NCBI GenBank assembly: GCA_017397175.1
Contig: JAFQKA010000001.1
Coordinates: forward strand, 72,266-136,265
Length of the DNA: 64,000 nt
Source of the DNA: Clostridia bacterium
GTDB lineage: Bacteria > Bacillota > Clostridia > Oscillospirales > CAG-272
Direction: 5' to 3'
This document shows positions 39,330 to 48,357 of the stretch, one piece after another; position 1 is the stretch's first letter, and each line of letters begins with the position of its first letter. A program made the position numbers and the translations under genes. The notes below the pieces were generated by a model. That model ran no database searches, was not told the DNA's origin, and was given only the letters and a program-made list of their open reading frames with translations.

Positions 39330-41279
39330 ATGAAAAGGAGACTGGGAAGACGAAGATTTTTGCCGATAGACGACGTGCTTGAAGGCAGCTTTGTCATGCG
39401 GTTTTCAAAGAAAATATACAATATGTTCTTTTCCGGATTTTTCGGCTCGATCCTGACAGGATACAGCGCCATTCAGCGGAAATTCGCTCACGGAGCTGTG
39501 GCAAAGACCTTCGGAAGCTCGGACAGAGCCGGTGACAGTTGGGAGCGCAACATTTTTACGCGGGCAAGAAGGGCTGTTATCTCGGGAATTGAGAAAAGCG
39601 TTCTTGTGGGCGCTGTGCAACGCGGACTTTACGGACTGCTGTCGGTCTATTTGAGAGTTTACGGCTTTTTTACCCTCTATCTCGGCATATCCCTGGCGAT
39701 AATGAACGTTATTTCCCGAGTAGCCGCGGGCGGAGATTTTTCCATGTGGAGCTTTGCCGTGCCCTTTGTGCTTATCTGCGCATCTTTTCCCATGCTGCTT
39801 TCAAGACGCACGTTGGGGGCGTCTATTGACTCCAGCGTGATCATGCGGACGCTTGTCTGCGATTTCCTTGGCTTTACTCACCGTGAGCTGAAGGCGAACA
39901 GTGAGCACGGCCCGGGCGGCGCAGGATATTTCAGAGGCGCGCTTCTCGGCGCTTTGGTGGGCTGTCTCGGTCTTGCTTTGTCGCCTGTTCTGATCTGTCT
40001 TGGGATCGCGGCGGTTTTGGCGGCGGTACTTGTGTTTATCCGCCCCGAAATAGGCTTGCTTGGCATGGTGCTTGTCTGTCCCGTGCTTTCACTTACGGGA
40101 AGTCCGACGTTGCTTTTGTCGGCAATGGTCATCTATACCGTGCTGTGTACTCTGGTGAAGATCTTTCTCGGCAGAGTTTCAATGTCTATCGAGATCGCGG
40201 ACGTTTTCGTTCTGATCTTTATGGTGGCTGTCGGAATGGGCGGCGTTGTTTCGGTTGGAGATTCGCTCAACTCGGGACTTATGTACGTTTGCCTCATGGC
40301 TGTGTATTTTCTGACCGTATTGTTAGTTCGGACAAGAGAGCTTTTACAGAGACTTCAGATCGCCTTCGTGACGTCGGGCGTTATTGTTTCTTTGGCGGGC
40401 TTTTATCAGCTCGTTACGGGAAATCTTGAGGCGGAGACCCTGGACGCGGCTGTGTTCGGCTCGATCAGCGGGCGGGTCACCTCAACCTTTGGAAACGCCA
40501 ACATGGCGGGAGTTTTTCTTGTTATGGTGTTCCCCTTTGCCCTGGCTCTTTTGTTTAGCGCTCGGTCGGGCATGGTGAAGGCTTACGGCTTTTTTGCCTG
40601 CATGATGATGGGTATCTGCACGATTTTGACCTGGTCACGGGGCGCGTGGCTTGGATTGATATTTGCGGCTGTCATGTTCGTCGCGCTTTACAGTCATACC
40701 ATAATCCCTTTGCTTATTCCCGCAGGTGCGCTGTCCTTGACGTTGCTTTGGGATAAGCTGGGCGGAAGCGGACTGTTTTTGAATCTCCTGTCCCGATTTA
40801 CGAGTATTTTTACCGTGGGTGATACCTCATCGGCTTACAGATTAAGTATCTGGAAGGGTACTCTCAGAATAATCGAAGGAAATTGGCTGACGGGTATAGG
40901 TATCGGAAGCGATGCTTTTTCCCGTGTGTATATAAAATTTGCCGAGTCGGGCGCAGAGGTTGCGATGCACTCCCACAATATGTTCCTGCAGATAACTGCG
41001 GAGATGGGTGTTCCTGCCCTTGTTGTTTTCCTTGTGTGCATCTTTTTGTGTGTGCAGAGCGGACTTGAAGTGGTTCGTTTCGGCGGCCCTCGGGCAACGG
41101 GCGAGCGGGCTGTCTGCGTAGCGGCTGTGTCGGCTTTGTCGGGCGCACTTTTGCAGGGATTTACCGATCACATCTGGTTTAATTTTAGGGTGTTCTTCAC
41201 TTTCTGGTTCGTCCTTGCCATGATTCGCGTGGCGGCGACTATCGGAAGGAAATACGGAAGCTCACGCTTTGAAATGTAA
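39330..41279 (+). CDS. O-antigen ligase/polymerase-like multi-spanning membrane protein
   Basis: A membrane protein of 649 residues with about 13 hydrophobic segments, preceded by a long cytosolic N-terminal part (about 1-110). The Wzy_C/O-antigen-ligase signature lies near the C-terminus: WLTGIGIGSDAFS, then a periplasm-facing loop with MHSHNMFLQITAEMGVPALV. Such proteins polymerise or transfer surface glycans. A Gram-positive cell has no LPS, so a capsule, wall glycan or sporulation polymer is the likely substrate. AAGGAGG precedes the ATG at 39330; a TTG at 39279 has no good site. Confidence 0.88.
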   Translation: MKRRLGRRRFLPIDDVLEGSFVMRFSKKIYNMFFSGFFGSILTGYSAIQRKFAHGAVAKTFGSSDRAGDSWERNIFTRARRAVISGIEKSVLVGAVQRGLYGLLSVYLRVYGFFTLYLGISLAIMNVISRVAAGGDFSMWSFAVPFVLICASFPMLLSRRTLGASIDSSVIMRTLVCDFLGFTHRELKANSEHGPGGAGYFRGALLGALVGCLGLALSPVLICLGIAAVLAAVLVFIRPEIGLLGMVLVCPVLSLTGSPTLLLSAMVIYTVLCTLVKIFLGRVSMSIEIADVFVLIFMVAVGMGGVVSVGDSLNSGLMYVCLMAVYFLTVLLVRTRELLQRLQIAFVTSGVIVSLAGFYQLVTGNLEAETLDAAVFGSISGRVTSTFGNANMAGVFLVMVFPFALALLFSARSGMVKAYGFFACMMMGICTILTWSRGAWLGLIFAAVMFVALYSHTIIPLLIPAGALSLTLLWDKLGGSGLFLNLLSRFTSIFTVGDTSSAYRLSIWKGTLRIIEGNWLTGIGIGSDAFSRVYIKFAESGAEVAMHSHNMFLQITAEMGVPALVVFLVCIFLCVQSGLEVVRFGGPRATGERAVCVAAVSALSGALLQGFTDHIWFNFRVFFTFWFVLAMIRVAATIGRKYGSSRFEM

Positions 41280-41309
41280 CAGCCATTATACGGCGGAACG
41301 GAGATTAAA

Positions 41310-41810
41310 ATGGCAGAAATAAAGAGAAAAAGAAAATTTAATTTCGTTGACCTTGTGCTTGTCCTTGCCATCGCGGCTATTGCCGTTGCGGTATTCTTTA
41401 TAGGCAACAAGCTGCTTGGCGGCAACGAGACCGCAGCCTCGGGTGCGGACAAGATACAGGTGGAGTTTTCACTTCAGTTCAGAGAGATCCCCGATTCGGG
41501 AACGGGTAACCTGACCGAGGGTGACGTTATACGCGATGCGAACAGCAAAGCACCTATGGGGCAGGTGACCGAGATCTTTTATGAGCCGTATACCGAGCTT
41601 CTGCTCTCTGACAGTGAGCAGGGAGTGGGCATTTTGGCCGAGATGGAAGGCTACACAAATATGCTTGTCACCGTTCGCGGTGAGGCGACCAAGGACGAGC
41701 GCGGATATTATCTGGGCGGAGTCAGGGTATTGGTCGGAAAGTCGCTTGACGTATGGTCTCCCGGGTATTCGGGTGAGGGCTGGTGCGTAGCGATCAGAGA
41801 GGTGAAGTGA
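41310..41810 (+). CDS. DUF4330-family protein (first copy)
   Basis: A 166-residue protein with a basic tip (KRKRKFNFVDLV), one membrane helix (about 13-33) and an outside domain of the DUF4330 type. Characteristic parts are VEFSLQFREIPDSG, TEGDVIRDANSKAPMGQV and the ending LDVWSPGYSGEGWCV. Function unknown. It follows the O-antigen-ligase-like gene by 30 bp and precedes a second related copy by 1 bp, which suggests joint work on surface glycan. CGGAG precedes the ATG. Confidence 0.82.
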   Translation: MAEIKRKRKFNFVDLVLVLAIAAIAVAVFFIGNKLLGGNETAASGADKIQVEFSLQFREIPDSGTGNLTEGDVIRDANSKAPMGQVTEIFYEPYTELLLSDSEQGVGILAEMEGYTNMLVTVRGEATKDERGYYLGGVRVLVGKSLDVWSPGYSGEGWCVAIREVK

Positions 41811-41811
41811 T

Positions 41812-42306
41812 ATGACGGGAAAGAAAAAAATCGGTTTTAATGCCCTGGATCTTGTGATCGTTGTGGTGCTTGTTTTGTGCGTAGTCATGATAGGCTTCCG
41901 CTTTATCCGCTCCTCGGACATGGCGGCGGAAACTCAGACGAGCAAGCACAGAGTTACCTTCCTTATAACCAACGTGAGCGATGGAACAAAGGATGCTCTC
42001 GTTGCAGGGGACAGCGTTTTCTCTTTGCTCAACGATGCTTATATCGGAAAGCTTGAAGGGATCGACACCATCAGCCCTGCCTTTGAGTTCCTTGACAACG
42101 GGAACGGTTCATTTGAAAAGGTATATTATCCCGACGGGACAAAGGTGGATATTACGGGAACGATCATAGCCGAGGGGGCTGTGAACGATGACGGATTCTT
42201 CGCTTCGGGCAGCTTTTTTCTGTCTCCCGGCAGAACTCTTGAGATCTACACGGGACATATCCAGGTAACTGTCCTTATCACGGGTATAAGCGAATATGAC
42301 GAATAA
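41812..42306 (+). CDS. DUF4330-family protein (second copy)
   Basis: A 164-residue paralogue of the preceding gene. The layout is the same: basic tip with KKKIGFNALDLV, a membrane helix (about 12-30), then a soluble outside domain with VTFLITNVSDGTKDALVAGD and a late ILEGxSxG-free end. The two copies diverge strongly past the helix. They start from adjacent stop and start codons and so are made together, perhaps as a heteromer. Function unknown. Confidence 0.78.
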   Translation: MTGKKKIGFNALDLVIVVVLVLCVVMIGFRFIRSSDMAAETQTSKHRVTFLITNVSDGTKDALVAGDSVFSLLNDAYIGKLEGIDTISPAFEFLDNGNGSFEKVYYPDGTKVDITGTIIAEGAVNDDGFFASGSFFLSPGRTLEIYTGHIQVTVLITGISEYDE

Positions 42307-42384
42307 TAGGGCGTTTTTGTTAAAAATGTACTATGTTTTTTTGAAAAAAGTTCAAAATTCGTCATTTGTCACATATAAAATCTG

Positions 42385-42413
42385 TTGATTTTACGAGAAA
42401 AATTTGTTATACT
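42385..42413 (+). promoter_or_regulatory. Promoter of the HPr gene
   Basis: TTGATT at 42385 and TATACT at 42408 with a 17-bp spacer. The leader of about 85 nt has an imperfect stem (CATTCCC / GGGATG, near 42437-42459). AAAGGTAAGG lies before the ATG. Confidence 0.7.
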
Positions 42414-42501
42414 AATTATAATTATAATGGTGGAGCATTCCCTGTGGAAAACGGGATGTTGATCCCTATTTCACAAAAGAAAGGTAAGGTCAAACTGAAA
42501 T

Positions 42502-42765
42502 ATGATTACTCGCGAAGTTAGCATTACAAATAAAGTCGGTCTCCATGCAAGACCCGCTACTTTCTTTATCCAGAAGGCGAACAGCTACAAGAGCGTTATT
42601 TGGGTAGAAAAGGACGAGAGACGAGTAAACGCAAAGAGCCTTCTTGGTATTCTTTCTCTGGGCATTTCTCAGGGCATGAATATTACCATCATCGCTGACG
42701 GACAGGACGAGACCGAGGCAGTTGACGGACTGGCTGAGCTTATAAATTCAGGTCTCGCAGAATAA
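42502..42765 (+). CDS. HPr-family phosphocarrier protein
   Basis: An 87-residue HPr. His15 (GLHARPA), phosphorylated by enzyme I, and Ser46 (VNAKSLLGILSLGI), target of HPr kinase in Gram-positives, are both present. It should therefore work in sugar transport and carbon catabolite control. No ptsI gene is adjacent; uvrC follows 115 bp on. It is not a Crh-like protein, because His15 is intact. Tight glycine and hydrophobic pattern and length fit the family. Confidence 0.93.
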   Translation: MITREVSITNKVGLHARPATFFIQKANSYKSVIWVEKDERRVNAKSLLGILSLGISQGMNITIIADGQDETEAVDGLAELINSGLAE

Positions 42766-42880
42766 AACAGTATACTTTGATCCCGATGTAAGGGTATGAA
42801 GGACGGCGGTGGTGCTTTGCATGACCGCCGTTTTTCTTGCCATATGCGAAAAAACACGAAAAAGAAAGGAGAGACAGAAT

Positions 42881-44704
42881 ATGGACAGACTTCAAAGATT
42901 GCTTGAAAAAGCCAATACCCTGCCTCTCTGCCCCGGGGTCTACATTATGCGCGACCGATGGGGAAAGGTCATTTACGTCGGAAAGTCGCGGAAGCTCAAA
43001 AACAGGGTCTCCCAATACTTTCAAAGCGGTGAAAAGAATCTTAAAACCGCTAAAATGGTGTCGCTGGTGGAGGATTTTGAATATTTCCTCTGCGATACCG
43101 AGATGGAGGCGCTGACCCTTGAAAACCGCCTCATAAAACAGCACGCGCCCAAATACAACATAAGGCTGAAGGACTCGAAATCATACCCTTATATCAAGGT
43201 CACCGACGGCCCTTATCCTGCTATCATGTATTCAAGAAAAAGGATCTCGGACAGAGCCAAATATTTCGGCCCGTATTCGGGTGTGAGCACGGTCTTTTCA
43301 ATTATAAATCTGCTGCAGAAGACCTTGGGGATACCCTCCTGCAAGAGGTCGTTTCCGAGAGATATCGGCCGTGAGCGTCCCTGTCTTTACTATCAGATGG
43401 GACAGTGCATGGGCGTTTGCACGGGCAAGATAAGCCCGGAGGAATATGCGGAAAGTATCAAATGCGCCGTGAACATATTGCGCGGCAACACGGTGCTGGT
43501 GCGGCGGGATCTTGAAGCGCAAATGCTTGAATTTGCCGAAAACGAGCAGTTTGAGGCGGCGGCAAGGTGCCGTGATGCCATTTCTGCACTTGAAAAGCTG
43601 TCAGAAAAGCAGAAGGTGGTGGCATCACCCGACGCTGACCGCGACGTTTTTGCCCTTTACTGTGACGAGCAGTGCGCTTGCATTTCGGTCTTCAATATCC
43701 GCCAGGGTGCGGTGACGGACAAAAGCGAATTTTGCTTTGGCGCGGATATGATAGCCGAGGCCGAGGAGATGCCCGCGTTTATCTGCGACTATTATCTGAA
43801 GCGTGAATACGTGCCTCATCAGGTGCTTTTGTCCTTTGATATTTCCGACGAGGACAGAGAGCTGATGAGCGAAGCTCTCTCGGGCATGGCAGGACGAAAC
43901 GTTGAGATAAGAACCCCCGAGCGCGGTGAGATGAAGGCTCTTTGCGAGATGGTTTACGACAACGCCCGTGAAAAGGCGAAAATGTATAAAATAGATGCGG
44001 AAAAGGACGATGAGACCCTGGTGAAATTGGCTTCAATGCTGGGACTTGAGGTGCTTCCTCAACGTATCGAGGCGTACGATATTTCAAATCTTGCATCCGA
44101 GCACAAGACCTGCGGAATGGTAGTCATGGAAAACGGAAAGCTGAAAAAGTCGGACTACCGAAGCTTTACCATAAAGACCGTTGAGGGCACCGACGACTAT
44201 GCGTCAATGCGCGAGGCGATCTCACGGCGGCTTTCTCATCTCGGAGACGGCACAGGGTCTTTTGCGTCGGTCCCCGATCTTATCCTGCTTGATGGCGGAA
44301 AGGGTCACGTTTCCACCGTTAAGGCACTTATGGAAGAAATGGGTATAGACATACCCGTTTTCGGTATGGTCAAGGACGATTTTCACAAGACCCGCGCTTT
44401 ATGCGATGAGGAAAACGAGATAAGCATTGCCCGCGACCGCGGTGTGTTTTCTCTGGTTTACCGACTTCAGGAGGAGGTTCACCGTTTCAGTGTTTCAAGA
44501 ATGGACAGCGCAAAGAGAAAGACCCTTACCACATCAACTCTTCTGAAGATCGACGGTATCGGTGAGGCAAAAGCAAGGGCTTTGCTGAAGCATTTCGGCG
44601 GATTGGCGGCTGTAAAGACGGCAAGCGCGCAGGAAATATCCGCAGTCAAGGGAATTTCCGTCTCTGACGGAGAAAGAGTTTACAAATATTTTCACAAGGA
44701 CTGA
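42881..44704 (+). CDS. uvrC: Excinuclease ABC subunit C
   Basis: The nuclease of nucleotide excision repair, 607 residues. In order: GIY-YIG domain (PGVYIMRDRWGKVIYVGKSR, about 18-37), a UVR motif near 195-225, the RNase H-like UvrC domain with AYDISN and ILLDGGKGH, and a C-terminal helix-hairpin-helix (KIDGIGEAKARALLKHF). A cysteine-rich stretch near 160-190 (GIPSCKR, PCLYYQMGQCMGVC) fits the iron-sulfur site reported for UvrC. The ATG at 42881 has AAAGGAG upstream; GTG at 42809 has not. Confidence 0.97.
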   Translation: MDRLQRLLEKANTLPLCPGVYIMRDRWGKVIYVGKSRKLKNRVSQYFQSGEKNLKTAKMVSLVEDFEYFLCDTEMEALTLENRLIKQHAPKYNIRLKDSKSYPYIKVTDGPYPAIMYSRKRISDRAKYFGPYSGVSTVFSIINLLQKTLGIPSCKRSFPRDIGRERPCLYYQMGQCMGVCTGKISPEEYAESIKCAVNILRGNTVLVRRDLEAQMLEFAENEQFEAAARCRDAISALEKLSEKQKVVASPDADRDVFALYCDEQCACISVFNIRQGAVTDKSEFCFGADMIAEAEEMPAFICDYYLKREYVPHQVLLSFDISDEDRELMSEALSGMAGRNVEIRTPERGEMKALCEMVYDNAREKAKMYKIDAEKDDETLVKLASMLGLEVLPQRIEAYDISNLASEHKTCGMVVMENGKLKKSDYRSFTIKTVEGTDDYASMREAISRRLSHLGDGTGSFASVPDLILLDGGKGHVSTVKALMEEMGIDIPVFGMVKDDFHKTRALCDEENEISIARDRGVFSLVYRLQEEVHRFSVSRMDSAKRKTLTTSTLLKIDGIGEAKARALLKHFGGLAAVKTASAQEISAVKGISVSDGERVYKYFHKD

Positions 44705-44708
44705 AAAA

Positions 44709-45284
44709 ATGAGAATTATTACGGGAAAAGCCAGAGGGATTCGTCTTGAGACCCTTGAGGGCTTGAATACGAGACCTACCGCCGAGCGAGCAAAGGAAGC
44801 GGTATTTTCAATGCTTGCCTTTGACATTGAGGGCAGGCGTGTGCTTGATCTTTTTGCGGGATCCGGTCAGATGGGACTTGAGGCTCTGAGCCGCGGTGCC
44901 GTGTCGGCTGTCATGGTTGACTGCGCAAGGGCTGCGGTGGAGATAATAAAGAAAAATACTGCTAAAACAAGGCTTGAGGGTGCGGAGATCGTCTGCGCTG
45001 ACAGTATGAACTGGCTTGAGGGAGCGGCGAAAAAAGGGCTGTCCTTTGACATCGTTTTCATGGACCCCCCTTATGCCGAAAAGCTTCTTCCCCGTTGCCT
45101 CGAAAAACTTCTTCGTGGAAATTTACTGAAAAGCACCTCGCTTATCGTCTGTGAAAGCGGCGCGCAGGAGGACTTGTTTTGCGGTGACGAGGCACTTGCC
45201 GACAGGTTTGATGTGATAAAAAGCACTCGATACGGGGTGGCTTACGTGAATATTTTGAAAGTGAAATCGAGAAATGAAGAATAA
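44709..45284 (+). CDS. rsmD: 16S rRNA (guanine966-N2)-methyltransferase RsmD
   Basis: A SAM-dependent methyltransferase of 191 residues acting on 16S rRNA. It starts with MRIITGKARGIRLETLEG, has the SAM loop VLDLFAGSGQMGLEALSRGA and the catalytic DPPY (FMDPPY, about 118-123). Normal length. The start is 4 bp after uvrC, and the end overlaps coaD by 11 bp, so the three are one operon. The rsmD-coaD pair is widely conserved. Confidence 0.96.
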   Translation: MRIITGKARGIRLETLEGLNTRPTAERAKEAVFSMLAFDIEGRRVLDLFAGSGQMGLEALSRGAVSAVMVDCARAAVEIIKKNTAKTRLEGAEIVCADSMNWLEGAAKKGLSFDIVFMDPPYAEKLLPRCLEKLLRGNLLKSTSLIVCESGAQEDLFCGDEALADRFDVIKSTRYGVAYVNILKVKSRNEE

Positions 45285-45780
45285 AATTTCCGTACTGCTC
45301 CCGGGCAGCTACGACCCTATGACCCTTGGTCATCTTGACGTCATCCGCCGTGCGGCGGAAATATATGACAAGGTTTTTGTGGGACTTCTCATAAATCCCG
45401 AAAAGAAATATATGTTTTCTGACGAAGACAGAATAAAAATCGCCGAGCTTTCCTGCTCGGAGATAGAGAACGTCAAGGTAGTCTTTTCCGAGGGCTACAC
45501 GGCAGACCTTGCCCGAGAGCTCGGCTGTACGGCCATCGTCAAGGGCATACGCAACGAAAAAGACCTTGAATACGAGAGGGGAATGGCGCGCTTCAACGAA
45601 GAACGCGTTCCGGGGCTGAAGACCGAATTTTTGCCCGCAGGCGAAGAATTTCGGGACGTAAGTTCAACCTCGGTTCGTCAGCTTCTTCTTGACGGAAGAC
45701 TTGACGAGGCGAAAAAATACTTGCACAGATCGGTGGCAAACGCGCTGATCTCGGGAGAGATAAAATATGCAAACAGTTAA
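45274..45780 (+). CDS. coaD: Pantetheine-phosphate adenylyltransferase
   Basis: A nucleotidyltransferase of 168 residues that makes dephospho-CoA from phosphopantetheine and ATP. The HxGH-type nucleotide motif is LLPGSYDPMTLGHLDVI (with TLGH), the second substrate block is IVKGIRNEKDLEYE, and the ISSTxVR-like motif reads VSSTSVRQL. It overlaps rsmD by 11 bp and the M16 gene by 14 bp. Such long overlaps indicate coupled translation. Confidence 0.97.
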   Translation: MKNKISVLLPGSYDPMTLGHLDVIRRAAEIYDKVFVGLLINPEKKYMFSDEDRIKIAELSCSEIENVKVVFSEGYTADLARELGCTAIVKGIRNEKDLEYERGMARFNEERVPGLKTEFLPAGEEFRDVSSTSVRQLLLDGRLDEAKKYLHRSVANALISGEIKYANS

Positions 45781-47059
45781 TATTGGAAAGGGCAGGCTGC
45801 TCTGCGTGAACACCGACAAGTTCAAGAGCGAGCTTCTGACGGTGACACAGGCATCTCCCTTTGATCGTCGCGACATGGGACTTTGCTCTCTGCTATGCAA
45901 CGTGCTCAAGCGGGGGTGCAGGGAATATCTGACCACGGCTGACATCAACCGCCGTCTGGACGACCTGTACGATGCAAATATCACAATGGGCTGCTCCACA
46001 AACGGCGACAGTTTTCTGTCGGGTGTGACTGTGGAGACCCTTTGCCGTGATTTTATTCATGACGGTACGGACGTGCTATCTGGCGCCCTTGACGCGGTGG
46101 CGCGGCTGATGACCGAGCCGCTTGTCGACGAAAAGGGACTTTTTCGCGCCGAATACGTGGAGGGTGAAAAGCAGGCGCGGCTTGACCGAGTCCGCTCCGC
46201 TAACAGCAACCCCAAGACCCGTTCGTCTCTTATTTGTCAGGATCTTATGTTCGAGGGAGAACGATACGGACAGCGGATCTTTTACCATGAAGACGAAATA
46301 AAGAACGTCAAAAACTCCGACATAGCGGATTATTATAAAAAGAGCCTGTCCGTGTCATCACCTCTGTACATATACGTAGGCCCCCGTTCGCAGGCGGAGG
46401 TAGGTGAACTGATCAACGAAAAGCTGTCTTTTTTTGACGGCGACGGTGATTCCTTTTGCGACACTCTTATAAAACCCTGTTGTGGCGAGATGAAAACGGG
46501 CTTTGACAGCATGGCGGTGAATCAGGGCAAGCTGACCTTGGGTCTGCGGAGCGATATTTCCATTGGGAATGACGACGTTTATGCCGCGCTTGTCTTCAAC
46601 GATATCTTCGGCGGGTCTCCCGCATCAAAGCTGTTCAGAAACGTAAGAGAAAAGCTGAGCCTTTGCTATTCCTGCGGCTCGTCTTACGACTTTACAAAGG
46701 GCGTTATTTTCGTCCGATCCGGTATCGCAAACGAGAACTACGACCGCGCCCTGAACGAAATATTGCGCCAGCTTGAGGATATCAAGAAAGGGAAGATTTC
46801 GGAATTTGAGTTTGAGTCCGCCAAGAAGGCACTTGTCAGCTCTTATCGCCAGGTGACCGACTCGGCTTATGCAACAGAGAGCTTCTTCCGCACGAGAATC
46901 CTGTGCGGTTGCACCGACGGAATAGAGGAAACGGCACGAAAGATCGAGCAGGTGACGCTGTCCGACGTTGTTGAGGCGGCTCAACGCTTTGGAGCAGAGG
47001 CGGTTGGCTTTGTTCGGGGTGAGCTTGATGGTGAGGAGGTCGATTTCGATGAAGAATGA
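45767..47059 (+). CDS. M16-family peptidase-like protein without zinc motif
   Basis: A 430-residue insulinase-fold protein. The inverted zinc motif HxxEH is absent from its N-terminal half, so it is likely the non-catalytic partner of the next protein, as in other paired M16B systems. The C-terminal domain pattern SLCYSCGSSYDFTKGVIFV is intact, including the Tyr/Arg-type substrate region (FRNVREKLSLCYS). No frameshift is seen; it is not a pseudogene. Bacillus YmfF/YmfH show the same pairing. It overlaps coaD by 14 bp and the partner by 11 bp. Confidence 0.88.
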   Translation: MQTVNIGKGRLLCVNTDKFKSELLTVTQASPFDRRDMGLCSLLCNVLKRGCREYLTTADINRRLDDLYDANITMGCSTNGDSFLSGVTVETLCRDFIHDGTDVLSGALDAVARLMTEPLVDEKGLFRAEYVEGEKQARLDRVRSANSNPKTRSSLICQDLMFEGERYGQRIFYHEDEIKNVKNSDIADYYKKSLSVSSPLYIYVGPRSQAEVGELINEKLSFFDGDGDSFCDTLIKPCCGEMKTGFDSMAVNQGKLTLGLRSDISIGNDDVYAALVFNDIFGGSPASKLFRNVREKLSLCYSCGSSYDFTKGVIFVRSGIANENYDRALNEILRQLEDIKKGKISEFEFESAKKALVSSYRQVTDSAYATESFFRTRILCGCTDGIEETARKIEQVTLSDVVEAAQRFGAEAVGFVRGELDGEEVDFDEE

Positions 47060-48356
47060 CAGAATTTTGCACGAAAGTCTTCTTTTGCAGGAAAAATACT
47101 ATGAATATACTCACAAAAGTGGCTTGAAGGTCTACGTTTTCCCAAAGAAAATGACCAATACCTACGCGCTTTTTGCCACGAAATACGGTTCGATCGACAA
47201 CAGCTTCCGATTGGAGGGAGACGACAAATATACCGAGGTCCCTCAGGGAATTGCACATTTCCTTGAGCACAAAATGTTCACAGCCCCCGACGGAAGCGAC
47301 GCTTTCGACCGCTTTGCCCTTTACGGCGCGGACGCGAATGCTTACACGTCTTACGACAAAACGGTCTATCTGTTTTCATGCAGTGAAAATTTCGAGCATT
47401 GTTTTGATGAGCTGATAGAATTTGTTACCCACCCTTATTTTACGCGGGAAACGGTCGAAAAGGAGCAGGGTATCATCGCTCAGGAGATACGCATGACCGA
47501 CGATCTGCCCTCTCTGCGCTCCTATTACGGAATGCTCCGCGGACTTTACTCGGTTCACCATATAAGAAATAATATCTGCGGCACGGTCGAGAGTATTTCA
47601 CGCATAACTCCCGAGCTTCTTTACCGCTCAAACGAGGTTTTTTACAGCGCGTCAAATATGGCGATCGTGGTTTGCGGTGACGTTGATCCCGAGAAGATTT
47701 ACGCGCAGGGATGCGCGAACATAGGTGACGGCTTTGGCGTGTGCCGCGCTATCGAAAGACAGCGCCCTGCAGAGCCGACCGAGATCTGTTCTCGCCGCGT
47801 GCAATGCAAAATGCAGGTGGCAAAGCCCTTGTTCACAATAGGAATCAAGGATAACAATATTCCCGTAAAGTCTGCCGATAGGGCGCGCCGTGACGCTATC
47901 ATGTCAATGATAAACGATCTGCTCTTTTCGCAGACGAGCCGTCTTTACAACTCCCTTTACGAGGAAGGGCTGATATCCCCCGACATGACAAGCTCTTACA
48001 CCATATCGGAAAGCTTCGCGTTCCATTCTGTCAGCGGCGAGAGCTATTGCCCCGAGACGGTTTTTGACCGGGTACGCGAATATGTTGAGGATATCCGCCG
48101 CCGAGGCTTTGAAAAAGAGGATTTCGAGCGGTGCAGAAAGGTGTTTTATTCCTCCTTTGTGCGTGAGTTCGATTCCACCGACGATATAGCGAATAACCTT
48201 ATTTCTTTTGTATTTGACGGCATTGAAATGTTCGATTATGCGGACATTATAGCTTCCCTTACCTGCGAAGAGGTGACAGAGACCCTTCGCTCGGACATGA
48301 AGGACGAGCTTTTTACTCTTTCGGTGGTTTATCCCTTTGATCATAAGGAGGATTAG
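47049..48356 (+). CDS. M16-family zinc protease, catalytic member
   Basis: A cytosolic zinc protease of 435 residues of the insulinase family. The inverted motif is HFLEH (70-74), with KEQGIIAQEI giving the third glutamate ligand about 75 residues later. Its partner, the gene before it, lacks this site. A GAGGAGG site lies 12 bp before the ATG at 47049, inside the end of the partner gene. It probably degrades or processes short peptides; specificity is unknown. It is followed directly by lgt. Confidence 0.92.
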   Translation: MKNDRILHESLLLQEKYYEYTHKSGLKVYVFPKKMTNTYALFATKYGSIDNSFRLEGDDKYTEVPQGIAHFLEHKMFTAPDGSDAFDRFALYGADANAYTSYDKTVYLFSCSENFEHCFDELIEFVTHPYFTRETVEKEQGIIAQEIRMTDDLPSLRSYYGMLRGLYSVHHIRNNICGTVESISRITPELLYRSNEVFYSASNMAIVVCGDVDPEKIYAQGCANIGDGFGVCRAIERQRPAEPTEICSRRVQCKMQVAKPLFTIGIKDNNIPVKSADRARRDAIMSMINDLLFSQTSRLYNSLYEEGLISPDMTSSYTISESFAFHSVSGESYCPETVFDRVREYVEDIRRRGFEKEDFERCRKVFYSSFVREFDSTDDIANNLISFVFDGIEMFDYADIIASLTCEEVTETLRSDMKDELFTLSVVYPFDHKED

Positions 48357-48357
48357 T

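Noticed and set aside
45767-47059. Pseudogene of an M16 protease
   Set aside because: The frame is intact over full length and the missing zinc motif is normal for the inactive partner in M16 pairs.
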